The notes beneath the pieces were generated by a model. The model was not told the origin of the DNA. It saw only the letters and a list, made by a program, of their open reading frames with translations, and made no database searches. DNA of 64,000 nt from Calamus simplicifolius (lineage: Eukaryota; Streptophyta; Magnoliopsida; Arecales; Arecaceae). Numbering within the stretch: position 1 is the stretch's first letter; the number at the start of each line of letters is the position of its first letter. The stretch is taken from positions 1 to 64,000 of the forward strand of contig UESW01000076.1 in the NCBI GenBank assembly GCA_900491605.1. The letters are read 5' to 3'. Both the position numbers and the translations under genes were made by a program. Below are positions 1 through 12,014 of the stretch, in pieces.

Positions 1-2433
1 TTTCCTCCTAGACTTGTGGTTCTAGTTGGTCCGAAAAGATCCATGTGAAGTAGCTCTAGTGCCCTAGAAGTTGAAACAATGTTTTTAGATTTGAAAGAAC
101 TTCTAGTTTGTTTTCCAAATTGACATGCATCACATATTTTTATTTTCAAAATCTAGTTTAGGTAATCCTTTAACTAAATCCATTTTAATTAGTTTTGAAA
201 TAAGGTGTGTGCTTGCATGACCTAATCTACGATGCCACAACCAACTAATTTCATTTATGTTAGCATTGTCAGCAATTAAGCAATGATCACTCAAAGATAA
301 TTTTTCTAATCAACCAAGTAAACATTGCCATGTCTATAACCAGTAAATACAATGCTATCATCAATAGAATTAGTTACAGTGCATACAGAAGATTTAAATG
401 AAACATTAAAGTTTTTATCACATAATTGACTTATACTATTAGATTATGCTTCAAACCATCAACATAAAGTACATTATCAATAAATGTAGATGGAGTTATG
501 CGAACTTTACCAAGGCCCATAATTTGACCTTTACCGTTATCGCCAAACGTCACAACTCCACCTTTCTTTTCTTCTAGGGTGATGAATTCATCTTTGTCAC
601 CCGTCATATGTCTTGAGCAGCCACTATCAAGGTACCACTTTTTCTTTGATCTTTTGGCTACAAGACATTCCTGCAACATAATCAAACTTTATGCTTAGGT
701 ACCCAAGCTTTCTTGGGTCCTTCATGGTTAGCAGCAATAAAAATTGTTCCTTTCGGAACCCATATTTTCTTAGCTTTAACATTTAACTTGTTTGTTATTA
801 TTTTTGCATTCAAATGATTTATGACCTTTTTCATTACATTTGAAACAAGTTATATTACTTTGGTTGGCTTTTATAAAAATATTCTTTAAGATTTTTTCCT
901 TAATGTGTTATATCCTAAACCTGCTTTGTCAAAAACAGCTTTTTGACTATCTAAGATCATGTTAAGTTTAGTTGAACTTAAGTGAATTTCTCAACAATGT
1001 CTTTATATTTTTTAACATCTTTCTTAGAGAGTCATTTTCTTAAAGCTTGATTCTTTTTCTTTAATTAGATTTTTAGTTTCAGATTTTAACAAATCTATCT
1101 TTTGATTAAATTATCTTTTCTTTGAAGTTCTTCTTTTTCATTTTTAAGTTTTAACTTCTAAAGCTAATTCATTTTTACTTTTAGCTAAACTATTTGTCAT
1201 TTTCAAAAACTTATACTTCTTTTTCAAGGATTTAAAATCAATCATAAGTTCATTGAAAGCCTCAAACATTTCATCAAATGTAAATTCATCATTTGAGTTT
1301 CAGAACTTACCTCATTGTCGTTGTCGTCGTCGTTGGCCATGAAGCAGATATTGGCAACTTCTTTTTGTTCTTCTTCTTCGGAAGAAGATCTTCACTATCA
1401 GTCCAAGTTGCCATGTAGGCCTTTTTCTTTTTCTTGTAGGCCTTTAAGTAAAGGACAGTCATATCTAAAGTGCCCTGGCTTTTTGCACTCATAACATACT
1501 AAGGGCTCTTTCTTTTCCTTTCTCCTTTTTCTTTCCTTTTCTTTTTCTCCTTCATTCTTGCTCCAAATTTCTTTTTATGGAAGGGCCTTTTTCATAAATT
1601 TCTGAATTTTTTGGCCAAGAGAGCAGTTTCATCATCATCTTCATCATTCTTCACTGCTGCTCTTTCCATTTCTGCAGCTTTGAGGGCAAGGTTTTCTTCT
1701 TTTTGTTCCTCCTCAACATGCTGCTTCATTGTTAACTCGTGGGTCATTAAGGATCCTAGAAGCTCCAAAGGTAGGATGTTGAGGTCCTTTGCTTCTTGGA
1801 TGGCAGTGACTTGGCTTCCCACGATCTTGGTAGTGACCTAAGAATTTTGCGCACAAGATCAGCATTAGAATAAATTTACCAAGACTTTTTAAACCATTCA
1901 CAATATCAGTGAATCTAGTGAACATGCATGTGATGGTTTCAGTTTGTTCCATAGTAAATAATTCATATTTATGAACCAAAATATTTATCTTTGATTCTTT
2001 TACTTGGTTTGTTCCTTCATGAGTATTTCCAACCTATCCCAAATTTCTTTTGCGGAATTACAAGTTGAGATTCGGTTGAATTCATTTGAGTCTAAGGAAC
2101 AATATAAAATATTAATGGCCTTAGCATTTAGTTGTGCCATTCTCCTATCATTATCATTCCAATCCCTTTCGGGTTTAGGAACAATAGTGCCATCAATAAG
2201 GTGTGTGGGTGTACTAGGTCCATTTATTATTACTCCCCACAATTCATAGTCCGAAGCTTGAATGAATATTCTCATTCTAGCTTTCCAATATGAATAGTTG
2301 GTTCCATTAAATAAAGGAGGTCGATTCGTAGAATGACCTTCAGCAAAACTTGAACCAATTTGTGTTGCCATATGGATCTTTAGCCCTTGATCGTGAGATC
2401 AAATTCTAAATGAGCACTTGCTCTGATACCAAT
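1..2433 (-). pseudogene. Ty1/copia element 1, gag and 5' part of pol (partial, broken)
   Basis: Internal region of a Ty1/copia retrotransposon, read from the primer site leftwards and cut by the window edge inside integrase. In order: a tRNA-Met type primer binding site (complement of GCTCTGATACCA, 2420-2431); Gag starting at 2371 with MATQIGSSFAEG and the N-terminal copia Gag motif LFNGTNYSYWKARM; a frameshifted continuation with MFTRFTDIVNGLK (about 1900); a zinc knuckle CYECKKPGHFRYDCP (about 1455-1500); a protease-region motif WYLDSGCSRHMTGDKDEF (431-685); and at the extreme left the start of integrase, LLHMDLFGP (about 1-75). Gag is spread over at least three frames (2371-2000, 1979-1713, 1822-1592), so the copy is dead. 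Element 2 (3950-5723) is a close relative and shows the same order of motifs. Lineage within copia was not assigned. Confidence 0.9.
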
Positions 2434-3949
2434 TGTTGGCCCAGATGGCAACCCAAGAGGGGGGGGTGAATTGGGTTCTTAAAAATTTAAGACTTTTTAA
2501 CTTTTAATTAGCAAGATGTGCAAGTGAGAAATTAACTAAAGCAATGCACAAGCAAATAAAGAGAGATAGAGAGAGAGAAAATAGCACGGCAAACACAAGA
2601 TTTTATAGTGGTTCGGTGCAACCAACACCTACGTCCACTCCCAAGATTCACTTGGGTCCACACTATAATCTCTCTAGATTACAGCCGAGTTGTTTTCCAA
2701 GCTCACAACTCAAACTTGTTGTTTTCCCGGGTGCACAACGAACCCAGCTGGTTTTACTCGGGCTTACCAGCACAAAACCCTACACAACTTGCTACCGAGG
2801 TAAACTAACCTCCACTTTCAATCCACTGATTGAATCACAAAAATAAATTGATTGAGCAATCAATGAGCAGTAACAAAATAAAATATTTAGAAAAGCCTGA
2901 TAGCAGATGGTTGGCTTTGGCTTTTTCTTCTTCTTAACTCCTTTGAAGTTGAATCAGCCTCAGCAAGATTCTTGTTTTGGAGTTGAGATGAAGCTTTTTC
3001 TTTTGTTTGAAAATCCTTGACTTGGATTTTCTTTTGACTCTCTGGAGCAGTCTTCCTTTGATTTCACTCCTGAGATTTTTCTAAGCTCTGTTTTTCCCTC
3101 TTTTTGAAATTTCTTTTCTCTCTTTTTGATCTCTTTGATTTGAAAAGAGCTCCTCTATTTATAGAATCTGCAAAAATATATCCGTTAGAGACAAGAAAAA
3201 TAGCCGTTATTCAAAAATCTTACCGTTGGGGCTGAGTGTCATCGTTAAAAATCGCGCCCAGATTTGCTGGAGTCGACTCATGCTTTTCCCGAGTCGGCTC
3301 GAGCTCGTCTTACCAAAAATAGAAATGTTTATAAAGGTTAGGGGTCGACTCGCCAAAATAAAGTGTCGACTCCTGAAAGTCGGGAGTCGACTCGTGAAAG
3401 GCTTGGGGTCGACTCGCGAAGTGCTCAGAAAAACACTCTTCTGGTGTCTGAGCGGAGTCGACTCGCACAGTCAGGAGTCGGCTCGACAGAATCAGGGGTC
3501 GACTCGACAAATTTCGTGGGTCGACTCGAGACAGATGCACATTTCTGTACACTGAGCGGAGTCGACTCTGAAACTCAGAGTCGGCTCCGGAACGTATCAA
3601 AAATCAGAAACTTTTCTGATTGACATTAAAATCGTTCCAGATTCATTTTAATTCATTGTTTTGACTTGAATCAATAAAATTGACATTTAGAATTGATTCA
3701 AGAACTATTCCAAAAACTCATTGAATAAAACATGAATTATAAAATTTCTTTTTGAAAGTTTGAACATTGAGCTTAAAGTTTCTTTCAAAATTGATTAAAG
3801 TCAAACTTTAACATTCTCATTGATTGTTCAAAATAAATTTGTTGCTCATTTAAATAAACTCATTACATCTTTTAATGAACTCAATGGCTTTTAGTAATCA
3901 TCAAAATCAAAAGGATTGGGTCATATAATTTTTCAATAATCTTCCAACA
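2434..3949 (-). repeat. 5' LTR of copia element 1
   Basis: Long terminal repeat bounded by TGTTGG (2434) and CCAACA (ending 3949), abutting the primer site of element 1 on its left. Because the element is on the minus strand, U3 lies on the right. It carries a cluster of about a dozen GGAGTCGACTC-like palindromes at 3260-3595. Its partner LTR lies outside the window. The right end could be about 25 bp shorter, because the related LTR at 5724-7108 lacks the last stretch. The LTR interrupts the protease region of element 2, so element 1 inserted into element 2. Confidence 0.8.
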
Positions 3950-5723
3950 ACCAAAAGTAACTACTCCACCTCTTTTTGATTCAAGGGTGATGAATTGATC
4001 TTTGTCACCCGTCATGTGTCTTGAGCAACCACTATCCAGGTACCATTTTCTTTTCAGTCTGATGGCTGCAAGACACTCCTGCAAAACATTCATGTCTTAA
4101 TTTTAGGTACCCAAGCCTTCTTGGGTCCTTCATGGTTAGATGCATTAAATATTGTTCCTTTGGGAACCCAAATCATCTTTCTTTTATTATGTGGAGATTT
4201 ACACATATAAGATTTATGTCCTTTGTTTTCACATTTAAAACAAGTAATAATTGATGATTTTCAGCATGTATAAAATATTCTCAAGGATATTTGCTTTTTA
4301 AGCGGATTATATCCTAATCCAGCTTTATCAAAAACAGCTTTTTGATTATCCAGAATCATATTAAGTTTTGATAGAGCTTAGAGTGAATTTATCAACTATA
4401 GGCTTAAGTCTATCAACTTCATTTTTCAAACTTTCTTTTTCTTTTATCAAAAGTTCTTTATCTACAACATGCTTTTCATTTTCTAAGGATAATTTTTGCA
4501 TTTGAGTTTTCAAATCTTTGTTCTTTGAACTTAGGTTCGCAAAATCATCCATTAATTCATAAAAAGCACTATGCAATTCATCAAAAGTGAAGTCATCAAG
4601 AAAACTCAGACTTACCTCATCATTGTCCGCCATGAAGCATAGATTGGCCATTTCACTCTTTTCTCCTCTTCGGAACTTGAGCTTTCCGAATCGCTCCATG
4701 TGGCCATCATTGCCTTCTTTTTGAACTTTCGGGTGCCTTTCTTTAGTTGAGGGCATTCAGATTTAAAGTGACCCGGCTTTTTACATTCAAACAAATAACT
4801 TCTTTTTCTTTGCCCTTGTCCTCATCTTTTCTTGCAAAGGGCTTTTTCTTTTCAACTTCTTCTTCTTCATGAATCTTTTAAATTTCCTTGTGATGAGTGT
4901 CATGTCCTCATCATTACTTTCATCTTCAGATTCATGAGGCTCTTCCATATATTCAGAAATCTTAAGAGCCATAGTTCTCTTCTTCTTTGACTCATCATCA
5001 TCAATATGTTGCTTAATTTGAAGCTCATGAGTCATCAAGGATCCCAATAGTTCTTCTAGGGGTAGGGTACTTAGATCCTTTGCCTCTTGTATTGCAGTCA
5101 CTTAGCTTCCCAAGTCCTAGGAAAGGAACGCAAAACCTTTCTCACAAGATCAGAATTATCATAAGATTTACCAAGATTTTTTAAACCATTAACTATATCA
5201 GTAAATCTTGTAAACATATCAGCAATAGATTCACATGCATCCATTTTAAACAATTCATATTTATGAACTAGCATGTTAATCTTGGATTCCTTGACTTGAT
5301 TTGTTCCCTCATGGGTAACCTCAAGTCTATCCCAGATTTTCTTAGTAGAAATGCAAATAGATATGCGATTGAATTCATTTGCATCTAATGAGCAGTATAA
5401 AACATTCATTGCTTTGGCATTGAGTTGTGCCAATTTTTTATCATGTTCATCCCATTCCGTTTCCGATTTAGGAATCTCCATGCCATTAACTCTAGCAGTG
5501 GGTGTGTGTGGTCCATTGACTATAATACTCCATAGATCATAGTCAAGTGCTTGAATGAATATTTTCATTCTAGCCTTCCAATAACCATAGTTTGAACCAT
5601 TAAATAGGGGTGGTCTATTAGTAGATTGGCCTTCAGAAAAAGATGAATCAGCTTGAGTTGCCATGTGGATCTTGACTCTTGATCATTAGATCAAATCAAA
5701 TGAGCACTAGCTCTGATACCAAT
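3950..5723 (-). pseudogene. Ty1/copia element 2, gag and protease-region fragment
   Basis: Second copia internal region, on the minus strand and closely related to element 1. The primer site complement GCTCTGATACCA is at 5710-5721. Gag starts at 5664 (MATQADSSFSEG) and is open for 188 codons to 5098, including LFNGSNYGYWKARM and MFTRFTDIVNGLKNLG. It continues in other frames: an acidic/lysine-rich linker at 5101-4787, a CCHC knuckle CKKPGHFKSECP at about 4760-4794, and a coiled-coil-like acidic/lysine stretch at 4756-4361. The protease region WYLDSGCSRHMTGDKDQF (4093-3960) stops right after VVTFG, where the LTR of element 1 begins. Everything downstream (integrase, RT, RNase H) would lie beyond element 1, outside the window. 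Confidence 0.88.
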
Positions 5724-7108
5724 TGTTGGTCCAGATAGCAACCCAAGAGGGGGGGTAAATTGGGTTTTTCAAAATTTAAACTCTTTTGAAAGATAACCCC
5801 CAGCGGAAATAAAAACTTAGATTCACAAATTAAAACTGAACAACCACAAATAGAGAGTTGAAGATAAAGAGACAATCATGGCAAACACAGGAGATTTTAT
5901 AGTGGTTCGGTGTACCTACACCTACGTCCACTCCCAAGTACCTCTTGGATCCACACTATAATCAAACTGATTATAGCAGAGTTGTTTTGCAAGCTCACAA
6001 CTCGAACTTGTTGTTTTCTCGGGTGCACAACGAACCCAGCTGGTTTTCAAGGCTCGCCAGCACAAAACCTATCACCACAAGCTAATGCTTGCACAAGGCT
6101 AACAGCCTCAACTGAATCAATCACCAGATTGACCCAGCAAACAATATTTGTTTTTACAAGATAAATAGCTCCTTCAATGAGCAAATATACAATAATGAAA
6201 CAATAATAAGAGGGTAGGAATCAAAGCCTGATTCGCAGATCTTGGTGGCTTCTTCCTTCTCTTCCTTTTGAATGGATCTTCCTTCAAGATGCTCTTGAGA
6301 CTCAGAAGATCAGAAAGCTAGGGCTTCTTCCTTCTCTTGAGATTTCTTTGAAATGGAACAGCAAAAGCTTGGAATCTCTCTCTTTTCTTTTGGGGAATCA
6401 ATATGATTTTCCTTACAAGTTTTTCCTCTTTTCTTTTCTGATAGATCTCAAAGATTTGTCTCTATTCTTTTCTTTTTGCCTCTCTTATCTTCTCTTTTGG
6501 GATGCAACAAATCCTCTTCTTATAGATCCCGATTAATCCATAATAGTTTGAACTATCCGTTAGAAATAAGTGTAAGAAGGATTAGATCCATAAATAACAA
6601 TAGCCATTGGATTAAAATAGATAAAGATAAAGTTTAGAGTTGTTCTAACAGTTCTGGAGCCGTGTCTGACATTCTGGAGTCGGCTCTAACTTTTCTGGAG
6701 TCGGCTCTAACTCGAAATTCTTTAATCCGCTCGATCTGGAGTCGTCTCTGACTTTTCTGGGGTCGACACAAAATTCTTCTGGAGTCGACTCTAACAGTCT
6801 GGGAGTCGACTCTAAGTCGTGGCCTGAAAAATCATCATTCTGTCTTTTCTGTTGGAGTCGGCTCTAACAGTCCCAGAGTCGACTCTAAGTCTGTGCCATT
6901 TTTCGGAGTCGACTCTACGATTCCATGTGTCGACTCTAATGTCTGCAATCTTACCTTGACATTAGATTCGAACCAGAACTTGATTTGACTCTTGATTTTG
7001 ATTATCAAGTTGACTTATAATCTGAAAAACTTAATCAAAATCATTAGTAACTTCAAATGTTATACTCAAATAGTTTGTTAATCATCAAAATCCTCAATTG
7101 GGTCAACA
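5724..7108 (-). repeat. 5' LTR of copia element 2
   Basis: LTR running from TGTTGG at 5724 to GTCAACA at 7108, next to the primer site of element 2. It resembles the LTR at 2434-3949 over the U5 side (the shared block beginning CCAGAT.GCAACCCAAGAGG and GTGGTTCGGTG around 2610 and 5905). U3 at 6650-6935 carries eleven or so degenerate GGAGTCG(A/G)CTCTAA units, the counterpart of the array in element 1. The LTR abuts the in-frame pol sequence of element 3 at 7109, so element 2 inserted into element 3. Confidence 0.82.
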
Positions 7109-8990
7109 AAGCAGAAGGTATTCAGAAGCAGAGATGTGGTATTTTTTGAAGATCAAACTCTTCAAGACTTCAAGAAAGAGGTGCCAATCAAGTCTTCTGT
7201 AGGAGGATTAACAGACTGTGATCCAGTTACTCCTCCAGTATATCAGGGTGATGGGGGAGATGTACAAGAAAATAGTGCAGGAGCAGATGTTAACTCACCG
7301 GTAGAACATGTTGAGCAGAAAGGAGATCAGGAGCAACCTCCTACAGAGCCTCAACTGAGAAGATTTACTAGACAATGTCAACCTTCCAAAAGGTATTATA
7401 CAGATGAATATATAATTCTTACTAATGCAGGTGAACCAAAATGTTACTAGGAGGTAGTTGAAAGTGAGCAGAAAAATGAGTGGTTAATAGGTATGCAGGA
7501 AGAAATGGATGCCTTACAGAAGAACCATACATATGATTTAGTGGAACTACCAAAAAGAAGGAAGGCTTTAAAGAATAAGTGGGTTTTCAGGTTAAAGACT
7601 CAACAACATTGTTCTCAACCAAAGTACAAGGCCAGATTGGTTGTGAAAGGCTTTGATCAAAAGAAAGGTATTGACTTTGAAGAGATTTTTTCTTCTGTTG
7701 TTAAAATATCTTCAATTCGTTTTGCTCTAGGTATTGCTGCTAGTCTAGACTTAGAGGTTGAGCAGTTAGATGTGAAGACAGCTTTCCTTTATGGTGATTT
7801 GGAGGAAATCTATATGGAGCAACCAGAAGGCTTCAAAGTCAAAGGTAAAGAAAATCTTGTTTGCATATTGAAAAAAAGCTTGTATGGGCTGAAACAAGCT
7901 CCAAGGCAGTGGTACAAGAAATTTGATTCATGGCTAAAAATGGATACAAAAGAGTGGCTTTAGATCATTGTGTGTATATCAAATGGTTTAGTGATGATTT
8001 TGTCATACTCCTACTTTATGTTGATGGCATGCTTATCCTTGGAAAAGATATGTCTATGATTGACAGAATGAAGAAGGAGCTGAGCCAGTCATTTGCAATG
8101 AAGGATATGGGACCAGCAAAGCAAATACTGGGCATGCAGATTTTTCGTGATAGAAGAACCAAGAAAATATGGTTGTCACAGGAAAAGTACATTGAGAATG
8201 TATTGGATATGTTCAGTATGAGCAATGCAAAGCCAGTTGGTTCTCCTCTTGCAGGTCACTTCAGGTTATGCTCAGAGCATAGTCCTTCAAGTGATGAGGA
8301 GAAGGAGAAAATGAAGAAGGTTCCTTATGCTTCAGCAGTCGAAAGTTTGATGTACGCGATGGTATGTACGAGGCCAGACATCACATATGCAGTGGGTGTT
8401 TCTAGCAGATTTCTTGCAAATCCAGGAAAAGAGCATTGGACAGCAGTGAAGTAGATTTTCAGATATCTGAGAGGAAGCTCCAAAGTTTGTTTAAGCTTTG
8501 GGGATAGTCCACCTGTGCTGATTGATTACACAGATGCAGATATGGCGAGAGATATTGATACAAGGAAGTCCACATCAGGTTTCATACTTACTTTTGCAGT
8601 GGGAGTTGTGTCATGGCAATCCAGATTGCAAAGGTGTGTAGCTCTCTCTACCATAGAGGCAGAATATATTGCTGCTACTGAGGTCTGTAAGGAGATGTTG
8701 TGGATGAAAGAATTCTTACATGAATTAGGGCTAAAATAGAATAATTATATGGTACATTGTGACAGCCAGAGCACCATCCACTTGTGCAAGAACCCAACTT
8801 TTCATTCCAAGTCAAAGCATATAGATGTCAAATACCACTGGATTCGAAATATGTTTGAAGAGAAGCAGTTGCAGCTTCAGAAAATTCACACAGATGAAAT
8901 AGGGCAGATATGTTGACAAAGACCTTGTCAAAAGAAAGGCAAGAGATATGCCGACAGTTGGTCGGCATGATTTAACACTAAGAAAGCATA
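7109..8990 (+). pseudogene. Ty1/copia element 3, reverse transcriptase and RNase H (broken)
   Basis: Right-hand part of a third copia element, on the plus strand, beginning in the integrase C-terminal region (VFRSRDVVFFED, 7115-7150) where element 2 cut in. The RT domain follows: MQEEMDALQKNHTYDLVELP (7493), KARLVVKGFDQKKGIDFEE, LDVKTAFLYGDLEEIYMEQP, LYGLKQAPRQWYKKFDSW. After a frameshift near 7940 the rest of RT reads from 7930 on. The catalytic YVDD box reads YVDG (8017-8028). RNase H has TRKSTSGF and LSTIEAEYIAATE. Breaks: in-frame TAG at 7448-7450, 8452-8454 (where tryptophan is usual) and 8737-8739, and a lost base near 8900 in the last stretch. The stops fit C-to-T or G-to-A change at methylated sites (inference). 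Confidence 0.9.
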
Positions 8991-9023
8991 AGACAGCCTC
9001 CCTTATGGGCTGAAGGGAGAGGT

Positions 9024-9640
9024 TGTTGGGCCCATGGCCTAATTTGTTTAGCCCATTAGGGCAAAAGGGAGCACCACTCCTTTTTCTACCAGAATTTTTT
9101 TTCTCTCTTAAAGGGAGCTGCCGCCAGGAAGAAAAAAAAAGGTTTTGAGCGGCCGTCTTTTCATTTTTTTTTTTTTCGTAGCATCCACCAGTTTTGTGTG
9201 AAAGGAAACGACAAGAAGAACGAGACATTGGAGGATCCATGGGATTTCTTGAGTGTGACTTCGTAAGCCGTGAGTGTGGAGAGAAGGCTTCGGTTAACGT
9301 GAAGGTGGGTGAAGAAGAAAAGAAGAGAAGAAGAAAAGAATTGAAGAAAATAAGGAGGTAATGCAGGAGACCATATTTTTCAGTGACGTAATCCTTATAT
9401 CCCTATTATTCTCTTGTAATTGTTTCTTAAGTCCAGGCTAGGGACTTTGAGACTTGGATATTTATTATTCTATAGTGGATCTTCTTTTCTGGTTTGTCCG
9501 TGGTTTTTTTTCCGTTATTTTAGAGAAATTTTTTATGTAAATCTTGATGTTTATGTGATTATGTGGTTTACCCATTTAATTTATTATTTTGTTGCGTATT
9601 ATGATCCGCTAGTATTTGTTGTATACTTATTTTTTTTATA
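9024..9640 (+). repeat. 3' LTR of copia element 3 (right end uncertain)
   Basis: Starts with TGTTGGGCCCATGG directly after a purine tract (AAGGGAGAGGT, 9013-9023) that serves as the polypurine tract, just downstream of the RNase H remnant. I did not find a clear CA terminus or a target duplication, since the left half of this element lies beyond elements 1 and 2. The end near 9640 is a guess at where the sequence turns AT-rich. Confidence 0.6.
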
Positions 9641-10437
9641 AAAAAATAATTTAAAAATATAAATAATTTTAAATAAAACATAATTAGGATTTAAGGGTTG
9701 ATGGCGATGGTAGCTGGACTAGGCGTGGGGTGAACCTTAAAAAGCTCGTTTCGCAAACCCTGCCGGATAGACGTCATTGTGTCACATAAGCTCTACCGCT
9801 GTTGCTATCGCGCATTTTGGTACGGTTAGCACTTCTTTTTCACAAACTCGAGGGCCAAGGGATAGCCTATCAGTCAAAAAGAGCATCATGGGTTTTGAAA
9901 GAGATCCCATTAATTATTGAAGGAATAGACCTTTTTCATTGGATTAGATTTTTTTTTATGTGTTTGGTGGATGGGCAAGCATCAGACTTTGTCATAGTTT
10001 AAATTTCAGAGACAAAAAAAAAGAAAAAGAAAACAAAAGCCTTTACCATCCCTATTCTCCATCTTATTTTGGTGCTTGGCGAGACATTCCTCATTTATTT
10101 CCATTCAAACACACACACACCCTCTTGATTTCGAGTTTGCTTTAATCTCCCCCATGGGATTATTTAATATATTCAGAAGGTGATTCGCTGAAAGATAACA
10201 AGATCCCTACAATCCAGCCTCTTAAATATTTTAAGCTCATTTCTCTAATTAGAAAATTTTAAATTGAGAGTGAAGTTTACTTTTAAAAAACAAATCAAGG
10301 TATTGATGAGACTGTCCATATTTTTACCTTTTTCATCGTCACATCGCAGTGTATTTATTTGCTGTGGTTGTGTCAGTCAAATGAGCGGTATTATATTTAT
10401 GAATAATGTTAGACTCAATAATAACAAACTCTTTATA
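9641..10437. other. Unassigned AT-rich sequence between copia element 3 and the MULE
   Basis: No coding region, RNA gene or repeat boundary recognised. Short open frames here have no recognisable motif. Confidence 0.5.
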
Positions 10438-10817
10438 GAGGATCAGGAGTCGTTCTATTTGCCCCGCGTTTTTAACTAAGGAGCTCCCGTGCCATATTAA
10501 AAAAAAATAGTATTTTTGTCCTTTAAATTTTAGAATCAAAATATCCCTCCCCCTATCCTTCTCCCCCTCCCCCTCCCCCTCCCCCTTCCCCACCCCCCAC
10601 CCCACAACAGCCCCTTGAGCCCGTGGCCCCCTTGAGACCCCTCAAACAGTCCCTACAATCGTCCTCCCACTTTTCTCACTCCGGATTATCATTGGATCCT
10701 CAATTGAAGCAATTTCAACCTCAAGACAAGCATGGACAAGCAATTAATAATTTATGAAGGTGCTACGGTCGCAAAGGTTAGTTTATATTTTCGTCTCAAA
10801 AAAAAAAATTTCCGGTT

Positions 10818-11062
10818 CGTGCATTGTTCAGCCCTGTGTGGCCGAACAGGTTAGCTCTGTTCGGCCACAATAAGCCGAACAACTTAAATACGTTCGGCCC
10901 ACTAGTGCCGAACAGAAGAATTCTTTCTTCTGTTCAGATGAAGGAATTCTTCTGTTCGGCCCTCTGTCGCCGAATAGAAAACTTCTGTTCGGCCACACAG
11001 GGCCGAACAGAAGATCTATGTTCGGCGATGATTTCTGTTCGGCCCTGAGTGGCCGAACAGAG
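10818..11062. repeat. Left subterminal array of TTCGGC/GCCGAA hairpins in MULE-A
   Basis: Five to seven units of about 25-30 bp, each with one copy of TCTGTTCGGCC and a following GGCCGAACAG separated by a few bases, so each unit is itself an inverted repeat. Clearest pairs: 10849-10880, 10892-10916, 10954-10980, 10984-11012 and 11034-11062. Some units are degenerate (GTTCAGCCC, GCCGAATAG). Confidence 0.8.
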
Positions 11063-11099
11063 TGTTTAATTTTTTGGGTTTGATTAATTATGATTAGGG

Positions 11100-12000
11100 T
11101 TAAAATTTATTATTTGATCGTGCAGAACGATGCTTCGATCGAATGCAGCGTGATTGGCTCCGATTGTGTAATGGATTACACAAATGAATTTACAACTTAC
11201 GAGGTAAAATTTAATTACATTTATTTCCGGATTTTTGACTGAGCAATGTTTATAATTGTCTACCAATATAAAACTATTTATTTTATAGATATTCAAAAGT
11301 AGAGAAGAATGTGTAATTGGTGTCGGGAAGTCGGAAAGAGGAATGGATTTGTTGTTATTATTAAAAAATCCGATTCGGGCAGCAATGTTAAGAAATCAAG
11401 AATTGTTTTTTCTTGCGAGAGGAGCGGTACTTGCAAAAGTAAACACATCAAGAAAAGGGATCAAAGACCAGGGCTAGTGGCACTAAGAAGTGTGGATGTC
11501 CTTTTACCTTAAGAGGGAAGAAATTGGACACTGCATATGATTAGATGTTAACGATCATTTGCGGCGTGCATAATCATCCAGCTGAAAAGCATCTCGAGGG
11601 GCACTCATATGCGGGACGATTATCTAAGGAGGAGACTACAATACTAGTAGAGATGTCGAAGAGTTTGGTTCGGCCTAAGGACATTTTATCTACGTTGAAG
11701 CAAAGGGATGCCCTCAATGTTACGACAATGAAGACAATCTACAATGCACGACAGAAGTGCAAGGCTGTAGAGATGCAACATCTTCTTGGTAAATTATATG
11801 AGTGTAAGTACATTGAGTGGAATAGGAATTGTATCAAGTCTGATGATGTGCGTGACTTGTTTTGGGCACACCCTGGCAGTATAGACTTGTTACATGCATT
11901 TCCTCGTGTGTTGATAATGGATTGCACTTACAAGACCAATAGATATCGTCTTCCTCTCTTAGAGATTGTCGGGGTGACATCAACTGACCTGACACTTTGA
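11100..12000 (+). pseudogene. MULE transposase, N-terminal half (FAR1-type), truncated
   Basis: N-terminal half of a MuDR-type transposase. A first short exon ends about 11201 (MDYTNEFTTYE) before a likely intron 11202-11288 (GTAAAA...ATAG). The second exon has the FAR1-like DNA-binding region: CVNWCREVGKRNGFVV, SRIVFSCERSGTCKS, then after a frameshift near 11470 CGCPF and GVHNHPAEKHLEGH (11566), giving the C-C-H-H pattern of a WRKY-GCM1-like zinc finger. It continues with MSKSLVRPKDILSTLKQRD and FPRVLIMDCTYKTNRYRLPL (11896-11955), whose Asp is the first DDE acidic residue. The frame stops at 11998-12000 (DLTL, TGA). The rest of the DDE domain and the SWIM zinc finger are missing and the mobile-domain gene follows at once. 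Breaks: the frameshift and a TAG at 11542-11544. Confidence 0.85.
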
Positions 12001-12014
12001 TAATGTATGACAAA

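Noticed and set aside
3226..3623. Open frames over the GAGTCGACTC array on both strands
   Set aside because: Explained by the palindromic repeat; no start context or domain.
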